Source: Streptomyces maremycinicus (GTDB lineage: Bacteria; Actinomycetota; Actinomycetes; Streptomycetales; Streptomycetaceae). From it: a DNA stretch of 64,000 bases. Shown here in pieces: positions 1-8,759 of this stretch. The position numbers were made by a program, and so were the translations under genes. The stretch's first letter is position 1, and each line of letters starts with the position of its first letter. The notes beneath the pieces are model-generated. The model did no database searches. It saw nothing but the letters and a program-made list of their open reading frames with translations, and was not told the DNA's origin. The DNA is taken from NCBI RefSeq assembly GCF_001184025.1, contig NZ_BBYG01000016.1:1-64000 (forward strand), in the 5' to 3' direction.

Positions 1-41
1 TTCCAAACTCTATCAGGGTTTTTCCGGCCCCTTGACCACCG

Positions 42-59
42 TTTCGCAGACATGCGAAA
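42..59. promoter_or_regulatory. Small perfect palindrome, possible operator
   Basis: The sequence reads TTTCGCA-GACA-TGCGAAA, with perfect 7-base arms around a 4-base centre. It lies in A+T-richer DNA far upstream of crr. It could be an operator for crr-ptsI or for the gene to the left. I do not recognise the binding protein. Confidence 0.25.
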
Positions 60-186
60 GATGATCCAAAGTTAGGATCTGACAAGTTGGGTGCTGCTCG
101 GTAAGCGTGCTTGTTCGCCTCGCTCACCCTCAAGCAGGAGTACGACTGTACACGGGGCCGCAGAGACGCTGCAAATCGACTAGGGT

Positions 187-202
187 AGTGGTCTAGACCA
201 CG
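187..202 (+). promoter_or_regulatory. DasR-responsive element (dre) upstream of crr-ptsI
   Basis: The 16-mer AGTGGTCTAGACCACG is an almost perfect match to the dre consensus bound by DasR, the GntR-family repressor of GlcNAc and chitin metabolism, as I know it (ACTGGTCTAGACCACT-like). It lies 115 bases before the crr start. In Streptomyces coelicolor the crr-ptsI operon is a known DasR target released by glucosamine-6-phosphate, so the position also fits. Confidence 0.9.
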
Positions 203-317
203 GATCGGGTGCTCTCGTGCGGAACCGGTACTTCATATGACATACCCTGCTGCACAGTGCGCCGACCTGGACAAGCAGTGACGGCCCATATACATCTCCA
301 CCCCTGGGAGGCTTCCC

Positions 318-767
318 ATGACCACCGTGACGTCCCCTCTAGTAGGACGCGCCATCGGGCTCGCGGCCGTGCCGGACCCCGTCTTCTCCGGGGCCATGGT
401 CGGCCCGGGCACGGCGATCGACCCGGTGCGTGAGCCTTCCGAGGCCGTCGCACCCGTGGACGGAGTCATCGTCTCCCTCCACCCGCACGCCTTCGTCGTG
501 GTCGACTCCGAGGGACACGGGGTACTCACCCACCTCGGGATCGACACCGTGCAGCTCAACGGCGAGGGCTTCGAGCTCCTGGTGAACAAGGGCGACACCG
601 TGACGCGCGGGCAGAGCATCGTGCGCTGGAACCCGGCCGCGGTCGAGGAGGCCGGCAAGTCGCCGGTGTGCCCGGTCGTCGCGCTGGAGGCCACGGCCGA
701 CTCGCTCGGCGAACTCCGTGAGGACGGCGATGTCAAGACCGGCGACGTCCTCTTTTCCTGGCAGTAG
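318..767 (+). CDS. crr: PTS system IIA component (Crr type)
   Basis: This is a soluble 149-aa phosphocarrier of the phosphoenolpyruvate:sugar phosphotransferase system. It takes phosphate from HPr and passes it to membrane EIIB/EIIC permeases; in Streptomyces the best known client is GlcNAc uptake. The IIA-Glc family signature is clear: His57 (in LHPHAF) and His72 (in LTHLGID) match the paired active-site histidines, His72 being the phosphorylated one by alignment to the family, followed by the GEGFELLV segment. The length equals the usual single-domain IIA. The start is supported by GGGAGG about 6 bases upstream. ptsI follows 79 bases downstream, probably in one operon under the DasR box at 187-202. 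No ptsH (HPr) is present in the window. Confidence 0.95.
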   Translation: MTTVTSPLVGRAIGLAAVPDPVFSGAMVGPGTAIDPVREPSEAVAPVDGVIVSLHPHAFVVVDSEGHGVLTHLGIDTVQLNGEGFELLVNKGDTVTRGQSIVRWNPAAVEEAGKSPVCPVVALEATADSLGELREDGDVKTGDVLFSWQ

Positions 768-846
768 TACTGACGCCGTCGTACCGGCGGCAGGCAGGAC
801 AATCACCGCGGCGGCGGGACCCGCCGCACTATCGGAGACGGGTGAG

Positions 847-2517
847 ATGGAGACAACGCTGCGAGGCGTCGGCGTGAGTCACGGTGTGGCGATCGGCGAG
901 GTTCGGCACATGGGAACGGCGGTGCTCGAACCGCCCGCCAAGCAGATCCCGGCGGAGGAGGCGGAGCGCGAACAGGGGCGCGCCCGCAAGGCCGTGGAGG
1001 CTGTGGCGGCCGATCTGATGGCGCGCGGCAATCTGGCGGGGGGCGAAGCCCAGGCGGTGCTCGAGGCGCAGGCCATGATGGCCCAGGACCCCGAGCTGAT
1101 GGTCGACGTGGACCGGCGTATCGCCGTCGGCAGCACGGCCGAGCGTGCCGTGTACGACGCGTTCGCCGCCTACCGTGAGCTGCTGGCCGGGGCCGGCGAG
1201 TACCTCGCCGGCCGGGTGGCCGACCTCGACGATGTGCGGAATCGTATCGTCGCCCGTCTGCTGGGCGTCCCGATGCCGGGTGTCCCGGACAGCGACGAGC
1301 CCTATGTGCTGGTGGCCCGGGACCTGGCGCCCGCCGACACCGCGCTGCTCGACCCGACGCTCGTGCTCGGTTTCGTCACCGAGGAGGGCGGGCCGACCAG
1401 TCACAGCGCCATCCTGGCGCGGGCGCTCGGCGTTCCCGCCGTAGTGGCCCTGCCGGGTGCGGGTGAACTCCCCGAGGGAACGACGATCGCCGTCGACGGC
1501 AGCACCGGCGATGTGTTCGTGAACCCGAGCGACGAGAAGAAGGCCCAGCTCGAGGCCGCGGCCGCCGAGCGCAGGGCGGCTCTGGCCGCCTCGACCGGCC
1601 CGGGCGCGACCGCCGACGGTCACAAGGTGCCGCTGCTGGCGAACGTCGGAGGGCCCGCCGACGTGCCGGCCGCCCTGGAAGCCGGTGCGGAGGGCGTCGG
1701 ACTCTTCCGTACCGAGTTCCTCTTCCTCGACGACAGCAAGAGCGCGCCGTCGGAGGAGAAGCAGGTCGAGGCGTACCGACAGGTGCTGGAGGCGTTCCCC
1801 GAGGGACGCGTCGTCGTCCGTGTGCTGGACGCGGGAGCCGACAAGCCGCTGGACTTCCTCACTCCGGCCGACGAGCCCAACCCGGCGCTGGGCGTGCGGG
1901 GGCTCCGGACCCTGCTCGACCACCCCGATGTGCTGCGGACCCAGCTGACGGCGCTGGCCAAGGCGGCCGAGGGGCTGCCCGTCTACCTCGAGGTCATGGC
2001 GCCGATGGTGGCGGACCGGGCCGACGCGAAGGCGTTCGCGGACGCGTGCCGCGAGGCGGGGCTGCGGGCGAAGTTCGGTGCGATGGTGGAGATCCCGTCG
2101 GCCGCTCTGCGGGCTCGCTCGATCCTGCAAGAGGTGGAGTTCCTCTCGCTGGGTACGAACGACCTCGCGCAGTACACCTTCGCCGCCGACCGGCAGGTGG
2201 GGGCGGTGTCCCGGCTCCAGGATCCGTGGCAGCCCGCGCTGCTGGATCTCGTGGCGCTGTCGGCCGAGGCGGCACGGGCCGAGGCGAAGAGCTGCGGTGT
2301 GTGCGGCGAGGCCGCGTCCGACCCGCTGCTCGCGTGTGTGCTGACGGGTCTGGGGGTCACCTCTCTTTCCATGGGGGCGGCGTCGATCCCGTACGTGCGG
2401 GCCGCGCTGGCGAAGTACACGCTGGCGCAGTGCGAGCGGGCCGCGGCCGCAGCGCGCGCGGCGGACAGTGCCGAGGAGGCACGCAACGCGGCGCAGGCCG
2501 TGCTGTCCGGCGAGTAG
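847..2517 (+). CDS. ptsI: PTS enzyme I, phosphoenolpyruvate-protein phosphotransferase
   Basis: Enzyme I autophosphorylates on PEP and hands phosphate to HPr, the first step of all PTS sugar uptake. The protein is 556 aa with the standard order: N-terminal helical and phosphohistidine domain with active-site His186 in GGPTSHSAIL, then the C-terminal PEP-binding barrel with LFRTEFLF, LSLGTNDLAQYTFAADR and the catalytic Cys motif SCGVCGEAASD. The open frame continues 43 codons upstream and overlaps the end of crr, but that stretch is low-complexity. The ATG at 847, with GGTGAG upstream, gives the normal family length. It is cotranscribed with crr and closed by the hairpin at 2547-2580. Confidence 0.95.
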   Translation: METTLRGVGVSHGVAIGEVRHMGTAVLEPPAKQIPAEEAEREQGRARKAVEAVAADLMARGNLAGGEAQAVLEAQAMMAQDPELMVDVDRRIAVGSTAERAVYDAFAAYRELLAGAGEYLAGRVADLDDVRNRIVARLLGVPMPGVPDSDEPYVLVARDLAPADTALLDPTLVLGFVTEEGGPTSHSAILARALGVPAVVALPGAGELPEGTTIAVDGSTGDVFVNPSDEKKAQLEAAAAERRAALAASTGPGATADGHKVPLLANVGGPADVPAALEAGAEGVGLFRTEFLFLDDSKSAPSEEKQVEAYRQVLEAFPEGRVVVRVLDAGADKPLDFLTPADEPNPALGVRGLRTLLDHPDVLRTQLTALAKAAEGLPVYLEVMAPMVADRADAKAFADACREAGLRAKFGAMVEIPSAALRARSILQEVEFLSLGTNDLAQYTFAADRQVGAVSRLQDPWQPALLDLVALSAEAARAEAKSCGVCGEAASDPLLACVLTGLGVTSLSMGAASIPYVRAALAKYTLAQCERAAAAARAADSAEEARNAAQAVLSGE

Positions 2518-2546
2518 CCGGTACCGGCCGGTGACCGGTCGGTGAG

Positions 2547-2580
2547 CAGGGGCGCTCCGCCTTCGGGTGGGGCGCCCCTG
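2547..2580. terminator. Hairpin between ptsI and the convergent hypothetical gene
   Basis: CAGGGGCGC at the left pairs with GCGCCCCTG at the right. The stem extends to about 15 pairs with one G-T and one mismatch, around a TTCG tetraloop. It lies 30 bases after the ptsI stop and before the convergent gene's stop, so it probably terminates both. There is no U-tract, as is usual in Streptomyces. Confidence 0.8.
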
Positions 2581-2622
2581 CTGCGTGTGCGACCTCTCCG
2601 GGCTCTTCGGGTCTTCGGGCGG

Positions 2623-3519
2623 TCAGTGGCTGTGGCCCGGTGTCCGGCCCTCCTGGCCGAGGTCCGGCGGTTCGCAGTAGTCCACGTCGGACTCGGGTGA
2701 GATGAGGTCGCCGGACTCCACGTCGGTGCAGTAGGCGTCGAAGACCTCGCCGGCGGTGAGGGGATCGAGGCCCTCGCCGCGCAGCCGCCATCCGTAGATC
2801 CGGTCGGAGGTGTCGGCGGCGGTGGTGCGCATGACCAGGCCACCGGGCATCCGGGTGGCGAGGCCGAGGGCGAGGACGGTGGTGAACTCGAGTGCCTCGG
2901 CGTCGTCGAGCCGGGTGGCGCCGTCGGCTTCCTCGTCGGCGTGCAGGACGGCGACCAGGGTCTCGGGGGTGCCGGTGACACTGCACACGAGGTGCCGGTT
3001 GCCGGGTGGCGCGGTGTCGAGAATGCGGGCGACGAGGTTCGACGCGCGGGTGAAGGCGGCGCGTCCGATGTCCTCGCCGCAGGTCGCGCAGGCGCCGAGG
3101 CGGGCGAGCAGGGTGGCCGCGTACTCCCAGGTCGCCTGGCGCACGGCTTCGTCGACGAGGGCGGGCAGGAGGTCGGCCAGGGGCTGGCCCTCGTAGGGAA
3201 CGGTGGGGCCCGTGGTCGCGAGTTCGGCCGTGAAGCGGGTGCGGTTGGCGGGGATGTCGGGGTCGAGTCCCCTGCCGGTGCAGTACTCGGCGTATTCCTG
3301 GGGGTCGAAGAGGGCCACGGTGGTGTGGGTGCCCTGCATGGCGCGGGTCCTCAGAAGGGCCTCGACCTGCCGGAGGTAGACGGCGTGGTCGTCGAACGTG
3401 AAGGTGCGGTAGCGCCGCATGGCACGGAAGTCGTGTTCGTCGGTGAGCAGGCCGATGGTGCCGGCGATCTCACGGCGCAGGACGCGGCGCATGGTCAGGT
3501 GGTCGGTGTTCTGTCGCAT
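2623..3519 (-). CDS. Conserved hypothetical protein, 298 aa
   Basis: I do not recognise a named domain. The protein is 298 aa, soluble and mixed-charge, starting MRQNTDHL. Residues around 165-175 hold a CATCGED motif (CxxC) that may bind metal. The C-terminus is acidic. The ATG is preceded by CAGGGGG at good spacing. The neighbouring gene is acetoacetyl-CoA synthetase in the same orientation about 100 bases further upstream, and ptsI is convergent. It looks like a Streptomyces-conserved orphan; coding is well supported by strong third-position G+C. Confidence 0.75.
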   Translation of the reverse strand: MRQNTDHLTMRRVLRREIAGTIGLLTDEHDFRAMRRYRTFTFDDHAVYLRQVEALLRTRAMQGTHTTVALFDPQEYAEYCTGRGLDPDIPANRTRFTAELATTGPTVPYEGQPLADLLPALVDEAVRQATWEYAATLLARLGACATCGEDIGRAAFTRASNLVARILDTAPPGNRHLVCSVTGTPETLVAVLHADEEADGATRLDDAEALEFTTVLALGLATRMPGGLVMRTTAADTSDRIYGWRLRGEGLDPLTAGEVFDAYCTDVESGDLISPESDVDYCEPPDLGQEGRTPGHSH

Positions 3520-3616
3520 GTTTCCCCCTGTCTGCACAGTCGATCTATGCTCACTCACAGTAACCGGCGGCACTGACAGCGGGCTCTGTGCACCGGGGCT
3601 GCGGACCGGAGGCGGG

Positions 3617-5593
3617 TCAGGCCCGCTTGCGGGCGAGGTCCTCGTAGAAGTGCAGGAGGTCGAGGTTGTCGATGGAGCCGGGGTTGACGGCCTTGGCCAG
3701 CGGGGTGCCCTGGAGGAGGCGTTTGACCGGGACCTCGATGCGTTTGCCGGTGAGGGTGTGCGGGACTCCGGGTACCTCGATGACCTCGTCGGGGACGTGG
3801 CGCGGCGAGAGCTGTTCGCGGATGGCCTGTTTGATGCGGGCGAGGAGGGCCTCGTCGAGGGCCGCACCCGGGGCGAGGTGGACGAAGAGGGGCATCCAGT
3901 AGCCGCCGTCGGGCTGCTCGATCCCGATGACCAGGGACTCCTTGATCTCGGGGAGCCGTTCGACGACCTCGTAGATGTCGGCGGAGCCCATGCGTACGCC
4001 CTGGCGGTTGAGGGTGGAGTCGGAGCGGCCGTGGATGACGACGGACCCGCGTGAGGTGACGGTGATCCAGTCGCCGTGCCGCCACACGCCGGGGTAGGTG
4101 TCGAAGTAGCTGTCGTGGTAGCGGCTGCCGTCGGGGTCGTTCCAGAACCGGACGGGCATGGAGGGCATGGGGTTGGTGACGACGAGTTCGCCGACCTCGT
4201 CGGTCACGGGATGCCCGTTCGCGTCCCAGGACTGCAAGTCGGTGCCGAGGCCGGGGGCCTGGAGTTCGCCGGTGTGGACCGGGAGGGTCGGGACGGCGCC
4301 GGCGAAGCAGGAGCAGACGTCCGTGCCGCCGCTGACGGAGGCGATCCACAGGTCGGCCCCGCTCGCCGCGAACTCGTCGTGCAGCCAGCGGAAGCCGTCG
4401 GGCGGGAGCGGGGATCCCGTGGTGGCGACGCACTGGATCTTGGAGAGGTCGAAGTCCCGGGCCGGGTGCACCTCGGCTTTGCGGCAGGCCATGACGTACG
4501 CGGCGGAGGTGCCGTAGAGGGTGGCGCCGGTGCGTTCGGCGATCCGCCACTGCGCGCCGGTGTCGGGATAGCCGGGGCTGCCGTCGTAGAGGACGATCGT
4601 CGTGCCGGTCAGCAGGCCGGAGACGAGGAAGTTCCACATCATCCAGCCGGTCGAGGTGTACCAGAAGAAACGGTCCTCGGGGCCGAGGTCGCAGTGCAGG
4701 CCGAGCTGCTTGAGGTGCTCGACCAGGATGCCGCCCTGGGACTGGACGATCGCCTTGGGCAGACCGGTCGTCCCGGAGGAGTAGAGCACCCAGAGGGGGT
4801 GGTCGAAGGGGACCTGTTCGAAGACGGGTGGCTCGTCACCGGCGGTCAGGGCGGACCACTCCAGGGCTCCCCGGGGCGGTTCCGTGCCCAGCAGGGGGAT
4901 GTGGACGACGGCGCGCAGGGTGGGCAGTTCGGCGCGGAGTTCGGCGACGACGTCTCGGCGATCGTGCTCCTTGCCGCCGTAGCGGTAGCCGTCGACCGCG
5001 AACAGGACGACCGGTTCGACCTGCTGGAAGCGGTCGAGGACGCTGCGGGCTCCGAAGTCGGGTGCGCAGGACGTCCAGACGCCGCCGACGGCGGCCGTGG
5101 CGAGGAGGGCCACGACGGCCTGCGGGATGTTGGGGAGGTAGCCGCTGATCCGGTCACCGGGGCGGACGCCGAGGGCGCGCAGTTCGGCGGCCAGCGAACC
5201 GACCTGGCGGCGCAGCTCGGACCAGGTCACCGGGCTCGGATCATGGGTTTCGTCGACGTACAGCAGGGCCGGTTCGGCCGGACGGGTGGCGGCGGCGCGC
5301 AGGGCGTGCTCGGCGTAGTTCAGCGTGGCTCCGGGGAACCACTGGGCGCCGGGCATCGTGCGGTCGCCCAGCACGCGCGCGTAGGGGGTCGAGAACCGCA
5401 CGTCGAACCATTCCGCGACGGCTTTCCAGAACGTCTCCAGCTGGTCCACGGACCAGCGGTGCAGTGCCGGATACCCGCCGTCGGACGGGGCTCCGTGCCG
5501 GTCGGCCGCCCACTCCTGGAACTTCGTGACCTGGGCCTGGGCGATGCGCTGCGGATCGGGCCGCCAGAGCGGCTCGGGGTTCGTGGTCGACAT
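3617..5593 (-). CDS. Acetoacetyl-CoA synthetase
   Basis: This 658-aa adenylate-forming enzyme activates acetoacetate to acetoacetyl-CoA with ATP. The N-terminus (PLWRPDPQRIAQAQVTKFQEW) and the length are typical of acetoacetyl-CoA synthetase rather than acetyl-CoA synthetase. Visible motifs are the P-loop-like YSSGTTGLPKAIV, the DMWW-like WYTSTGWMMWNF segment, and the C-terminal TGKRIEVPVKR carrying the catalytic lysine of the ANL superfamily. The frame is open far upstream (nearly 300 codons), antisense to the GH31 gene, but the conserved N-terminus fixes the start at the ATG at 5593. It lies divergent from the GH31 gene. Confidence 0.92.
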   Translation of the reverse strand: MSTTNPEPLWRPDPQRIAQAQVTKFQEWAADRHGAPSDGGYPALHRWSVDQLETFWKAVAEWFDVRFSTPYARVLGDRTMPGAQWFPGATLNYAEHALRAAATRPAEPALLYVDETHDPSPVTWSELRRQVGSLAAELRALGVRPGDRISGYLPNIPQAVVALLATAAVGGVWTSCAPDFGARSVLDRFQQVEPVVLFAVDGYRYGGKEHDRRDVVAELRAELPTLRAVVHIPLLGTEPPRGALEWSALTAGDEPPVFEQVPFDHPLWVLYSSGTTGLPKAIVQSQGGILVEHLKQLGLHCDLGPEDRFFWYTSTGWMMWNFLVSGLLTGTTIVLYDGSPGYPDTGAQWRIAERTGATLYGTSAAYVMACRKAEVHPARDFDLSKIQCVATTGSPLPPDGFRWLHDEFAASGADLWIASVSGGTDVCSCFAGAVPTLPVHTGELQAPGLGTDLQSWDANGHPVTDEVGELVVTNPMPSMPVRFWNDPDGSRYHDSYFDTYPGVWRHGDWITVTSRGSVVIHGRSDSTLNRQGVRMGSADIYEVVERLPEIKESLVIGIEQPDGGYWMPLFVHLAPGAALDEALLARIKQAIREQLSPRHVPDEVIEVPGVPHTLTGKRIEVPVKRLLQGTPLAKAVNPGSIDNLDLLHFYEDLARKRA

Positions 5594-5807
5594 GGGGCGG
5601 CTCCCGGGCTGTGCGCGTCGTGTGCGTCGCCCGCGCACGAGCTGGGGTGGTGCGCGTGACGCGGCTGACACGGACGATGCCATGTGATCGACTTCTGCAC
5701 CAGGGTGGGTCCCCCACAGTCGGTCTCGTGAAGATGTGGCCTCACCACGGGTGAACGGCAGTTGAACGACCCGCGCGGGTGACGCGGTCAGTGACAGGGT
5801 GAACAGC

Positions 5808-8174
5808 ATGGACGGTCGTGACCTGGTGCGTTCGATGAAGGCGGTCGGTTCCGCGGGAGCTGCCCAGGGATTGCGGACGGTGCGGGCCGCGTGGCGCAGG
5901 AACCGGGCGGACGCGGCGGGACTGCCGGTGCGGGGGCACGAGCGCGCGCGGGTCCCGGGTGCGGTGCGGGAGGTGGAGCCGGGGCCCGGCGGTGGCACGC
6001 TCCGGTTCGGTCGTTCGGAGCTGAGGATCCGCGTCGCCGTGAACGGCGCGGTGTTCTGGGGCTGGGACGGTGCCGGGCCCGAGCCGTCGTACGCGCTGGC
6101 CGGCCGCTGTCCGGAGCCGGATCCCCGAGCGGTGCTGGAGCCCGACAAGGACGGCGGGTGGCGGGTCATCGCCGAGCGGGTGACGGTCGTGGTCTCACGG
6201 CACGGTGCCGTCGAGGTGTGCACGCCCGGCGGCGTGGTGCTGCGGCGTGAGCTGCCGCCGCGCTGGTGGGAGCGGGAGGAGGGTGGCCCGGCACGCTGGA
6301 TGCAGCGTTCGGAGGTGGCGGCGGACGCGCGCTTCTTCGGTCTCGGCGGGCGGGCGTCCGGGCCGCGGCTGCGCGACGGGACGTACCGGCTGTGGAACAC
6401 CGATCCCGGGCGGCCCTTCGACCGCGGGGACGATCCGCTGCCGGTCACGATGCCGGTGCAGCTGGTGGTGGCCGACGCGGCCACTCACCTGGTGTTCCAC
6501 GACACCTCCTGGGGCGGCACGGTCACGCTGCGGGAGGGCCGGGAGGGGGCCGGCTCCGGGCATGACCGGCCCGGGGCGTGCGAGGTGCGGATGGAGGGGG
6601 GCCCGCTGCGTTGCTGGGTGGTGGTGGGGACCCCCGCACGCGTGCTGCTCACCTGGGTCTCGCTCACCGGGGCGCCCGCGTTGCCTCCCGCGTGGGCGTT
6701 CGGTCATCAGGTCGCGGGCCGGGGCCTCGGCAGCGAGGAGGAGGTGCGCAGGACCGTGGCGGGCCATCAGGAGCACGGTCTGCCGCTCGACGCCGTCCAC
6801 CTCGGCGTCGAGCACTACGACGAGCACCAGGTGTTCACCGTCGACCAGGAGCGCTTCCCGAAGCCGGCGGTGCTCGCCGAGGAGCTGCGACGGGACGGGA
6901 TACGCCTGGTGTCGGCCGTCGGTCCCGCCGTCGCGGCGGCTCCGGGCAATGCCGTGTACGACGCCGGGGTGGCCGAGGACGCGTTCGTGCGGGACGCGTC
7001 GGGCAGGGTCGTCAGGGCGATGGCGTCGCCCGGGGAGGCCGTTTTCCCGGATTTCACGCACGCGCGCGTGCGGCGGTGGTGGGGCGGTCTCTACGCGGAG
7101 CGGATCGCGCAGGGGTTCGCCGGTTTCTGGCACGAGAAGAACGAACCGACGGTGTTCGCCGCGTTCGGGGAGTCGACGTTGCCGCGGTCGGCACGGCACG
7201 CCCTGGAGGGGCGCGGGGGTGACCATCGCGAGGCCCACAACGTGTACGGCCTGTGCATGGCCTCGGCGGCCTACGAGGGGGTGCGGGAACTGGTTCCGGA
7301 CGAGCGGCCCTTCGTCGTGTCCCGGTCCGGCTGGGCGGGCCTCCAGCGCTACGGCGGTGTCGGTTGCGGGGACGCCGTCACGTGCTGGCCGGGGCTGCGG
7401 GCGTCGTTGTCGCTGGTGCTGGGGCTCGGGCTGTGCGGGGTGCCGTACGCGGGTGCGGACGTGGGCGGCTTCGACGGCGGTCCGTCACCCGAGCTGTATC
7501 TGCGCCGGCTCCAGCTCGGCGCGTACCTGCCGCTGCTGCGCACGCGCACGAGCGGGCGGGCGGGGCACCGGCAGCCGTGGGAGTGGGGTCCCGAGGTGCT
7601 GGAGCACGCGCGCGTGGCGCTCGTCGAGCGTCGGCGGCTGCTGCCGTACTTCGTGACGCTGGCGCATCTGGCCCGGCGTACCGGGGCCCCTTATGTGCGG
7701 CCGGTGTGGTGGGGGGCGCCCGGCAACCGGGCGTTGCGGGACTGCGAGGACGCCTTCTTGCTGGGTGACTGCCTTCTGGTGGCGCCGGTGCTCGACCCGG
7801 GCGGCGACCGGCGGTCGGTGCCGTTGCCCCGGGGGCGCTGGTACGACACGGCGACGGGGCGCGCGTACCAGGGGCCGGGGCAGGTCCTCGTGGACGCCCC
7901 GCTGTCGCGGGTCCCGGTGCTCGCGCGCGCGGGTGCCGTCCTGCCGGTGTGCGGGGAGGACGGCCGGCTGGAGCTGGAGGTGTGGGCGCCGGTGCGCGGG
8001 CGGACGGGTGGCGGTGTGGTCGTGCAGGAGGTGGGCGACGGCCGGGAGGAGCCGGAGATCGAGCGGTACGTCGCCCGCTGGGAGGGGTCGCGGGTCGTCG
8101 TGGAGCGGGAAGGGGAGGACGGCGTGCGTGTGCCGTCCCACCCGGTGCGGGTCCGCGGGCTCGACGCGCGGTGA
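5808..8174 (+). CDS. GH31-family glycoside hydrolase with altered active-site motifs
   Basis: The protein is 788 aa with the GH31 layout: N-terminal beta-sandwich, (beta/alpha)8 barrel at about residues 290-640, and C-terminal beta domains. Family members are retaining alpha-glucosidases or xylosidases. The barrel is well conserved (LPRSARHALEGRGGDHREAHNVYGL, SRSGWAGLQRYGG, GADVGGF), but key positions differ from the family as I know it. The nucleophile motif W-x-D-M-N-E reads W-H-E-K-N-E, so Glu443 replaces Asp. The acid/base motif W-x-G-D reads G-C-G-D, with Asp522 kept. The usual R-x-H reads R-T-R, with Arg580 for His. Each change is one base away from the expected codon. The start ATG has AGGGTGA upstream. 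The gene abuts the convergent Nudix gene by one base. It may be altered or inactive. Confidence 0.85.
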   Translation: MDGRDLVRSMKAVGSAGAAQGLRTVRAAWRRNRADAAGLPVRGHERARVPGAVREVEPGPGGGTLRFGRSELRIRVAVNGAVFWGWDGAGPEPSYALAGRCPEPDPRAVLEPDKDGGWRVIAERVTVVVSRHGAVEVCTPGGVVLRRELPPRWWEREEGGPARWMQRSEVAADARFFGLGGRASGPRLRDGTYRLWNTDPGRPFDRGDDPLPVTMPVQLVVADAATHLVFHDTSWGGTVTLREGREGAGSGHDRPGACEVRMEGGPLRCWVVVGTPARVLLTWVSLTGAPALPPAWAFGHQVAGRGLGSEEEVRRTVAGHQEHGLPLDAVHLGVEHYDEHQVFTVDQERFPKPAVLAEELRRDGIRLVSAVGPAVAAAPGNAVYDAGVAEDAFVRDASGRVVRAMASPGEAVFPDFTHARVRRWWGGLYAERIAQGFAGFWHEKNEPTVFAAFGESTLPRSARHALEGRGGDHREAHNVYGLCMASAAYEGVRELVPDERPFVVSRSGWAGLQRYGGVGCGDAVTCWPGLRASLSLVLGLGLCGVPYAGADVGGFDGGPSPELYLRRLQLGAYLPLLRTRTSGRAGHRQPWEWGPEVLEHARVALVERRRLLPYFVTLAHLARRTGAPYVRPVWWGAPGNRALRDCEDAFLLGDCLLVAPVLDPGGDRRSVPLPRGRWYDTATGRAYQGPGQVLVDAPLSRVPVLARAGAVLPVCGEDGRLELEVWAPVRGRTGGGVVVQEVGDGREEPEIERYVARWEGSRVVVEREGEDGVRVPSHPVRVRGLDAR

Positions 8175-8175
8175 C

Positions 8176-8712
8176 TCAGATGTAGCGGCCTTCGAAGAAT
8201 CCCCGGACGGCGAGCGTGTGCAGGGGGAAGGCGAGCTCCTCCGGCCTGTGCAGGAGATGCCAGCCCTCGGTCTCGTCCGTGGGGGCGGTCGCCGGGAGGC
8301 GGTCGGCGGGACGCTCGGGCAGCAGGCCGAACAGCAGCAGGTGGCCGTCGGGCGAGCTCATGGCGTCGGCCAGCCGCACTTCGCGGGCCGCCGCGTCGAT
8401 GCCGGTCTCCTCCCTGAGTTCGCGTACGACGGCCTGGCGCCAGTCCTCGCGGTCGTCGATGTAGCCGCCGGGCAGGGCGATGCCCCCGCGCGCGGGAGCG
8501 ATGGTTCGCGTGATGACGACCAGGGCGGTGCCCTTCGTGTCGTACACGGGCTGGAGCGCGACGGCGACCGGGAGCGGGTTGCGGTAGGCCACGGTGGCGC
8601 AGGCCGGACAGGTGCGGGGCCAGCCGTCGACGCCCTCCCCGTAGGGCGCTCCGCAACTCGAACAGTGGGAGTCGCGCGCGGAGTTCGAAGTGGAGTGCAG
8701 AGTTTCGGACAC
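8176..8712 (-). CDS. Zinc-ribbon Nudix hydrolase
   Basis: The protein is 178 aa. An N-terminal zinc ribbon (CSSCG near residue 17 and CPAC near residue 35) precedes a Nudix domain whose box is complete: a glycine, the Glu after DDR, then REL, REET and G, which provides the Mg-binding helix. Such proteins hydrolyse nucleoside diphosphates linked to another group; the exact substrate cannot be read from the sequence. Resemblance to the ribbon of NADH pyrophosphatases is partial. The start is a GTG at 8712. The gene converges on the GH31 gene and lies in tandem with the VanX-like gene. Confidence 0.88.
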   Translation of the reverse strand: MSETLHSTSNSARDSHCSSCGAPYGEGVDGWPRTCPACATVAYRNPLPVAVALQPVYDTKGTALVVITRTIAPARGGIALPGGYIDDREDWRQAVVRELREETGIDAAAREVRLADAMSSPDGHLLLFGLLPERPADRLPATAPTDETEGWHLLHRPEELAFPLHTLAVRGFFEGRYI

Positions 8713-8759
8713 GCGGCGGAGCGTATCCGATCTTGGGGAGGGCGTCGTACGGAGGCGGG

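Larger units (their letters stand above)
1..317. other. Non-coding leader region upstream of crr
   Basis: No convincing gene lies here. The short open frames are antisense shadows or lack codon bias. Base composition in the first 130 bases is clearly more A+T-rich than the genes, as expected of a promoter. The stretch holds a small palindrome near position 50, the DasR box at 187-202 and the crr ribosome binding site GGGAGG about 6 bases before its ATG. The upstream gene lies outside the window. Confidence 0.7.

Noticed and set aside
28..220. Possible CRISPR or tRNA signals in the first 200 bases
   Set aside because: No repeat-spacer pattern and no cloverleaf could be folded; the bases match a normal promoter region.
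3617..6484. 955-codon open frame around the acetoacetyl-CoA synthetase
   Set aside because: The extra upstream codons are antisense to the GH31 gene, and the conserved N-terminus of the synthetase fixes the start at 5593.
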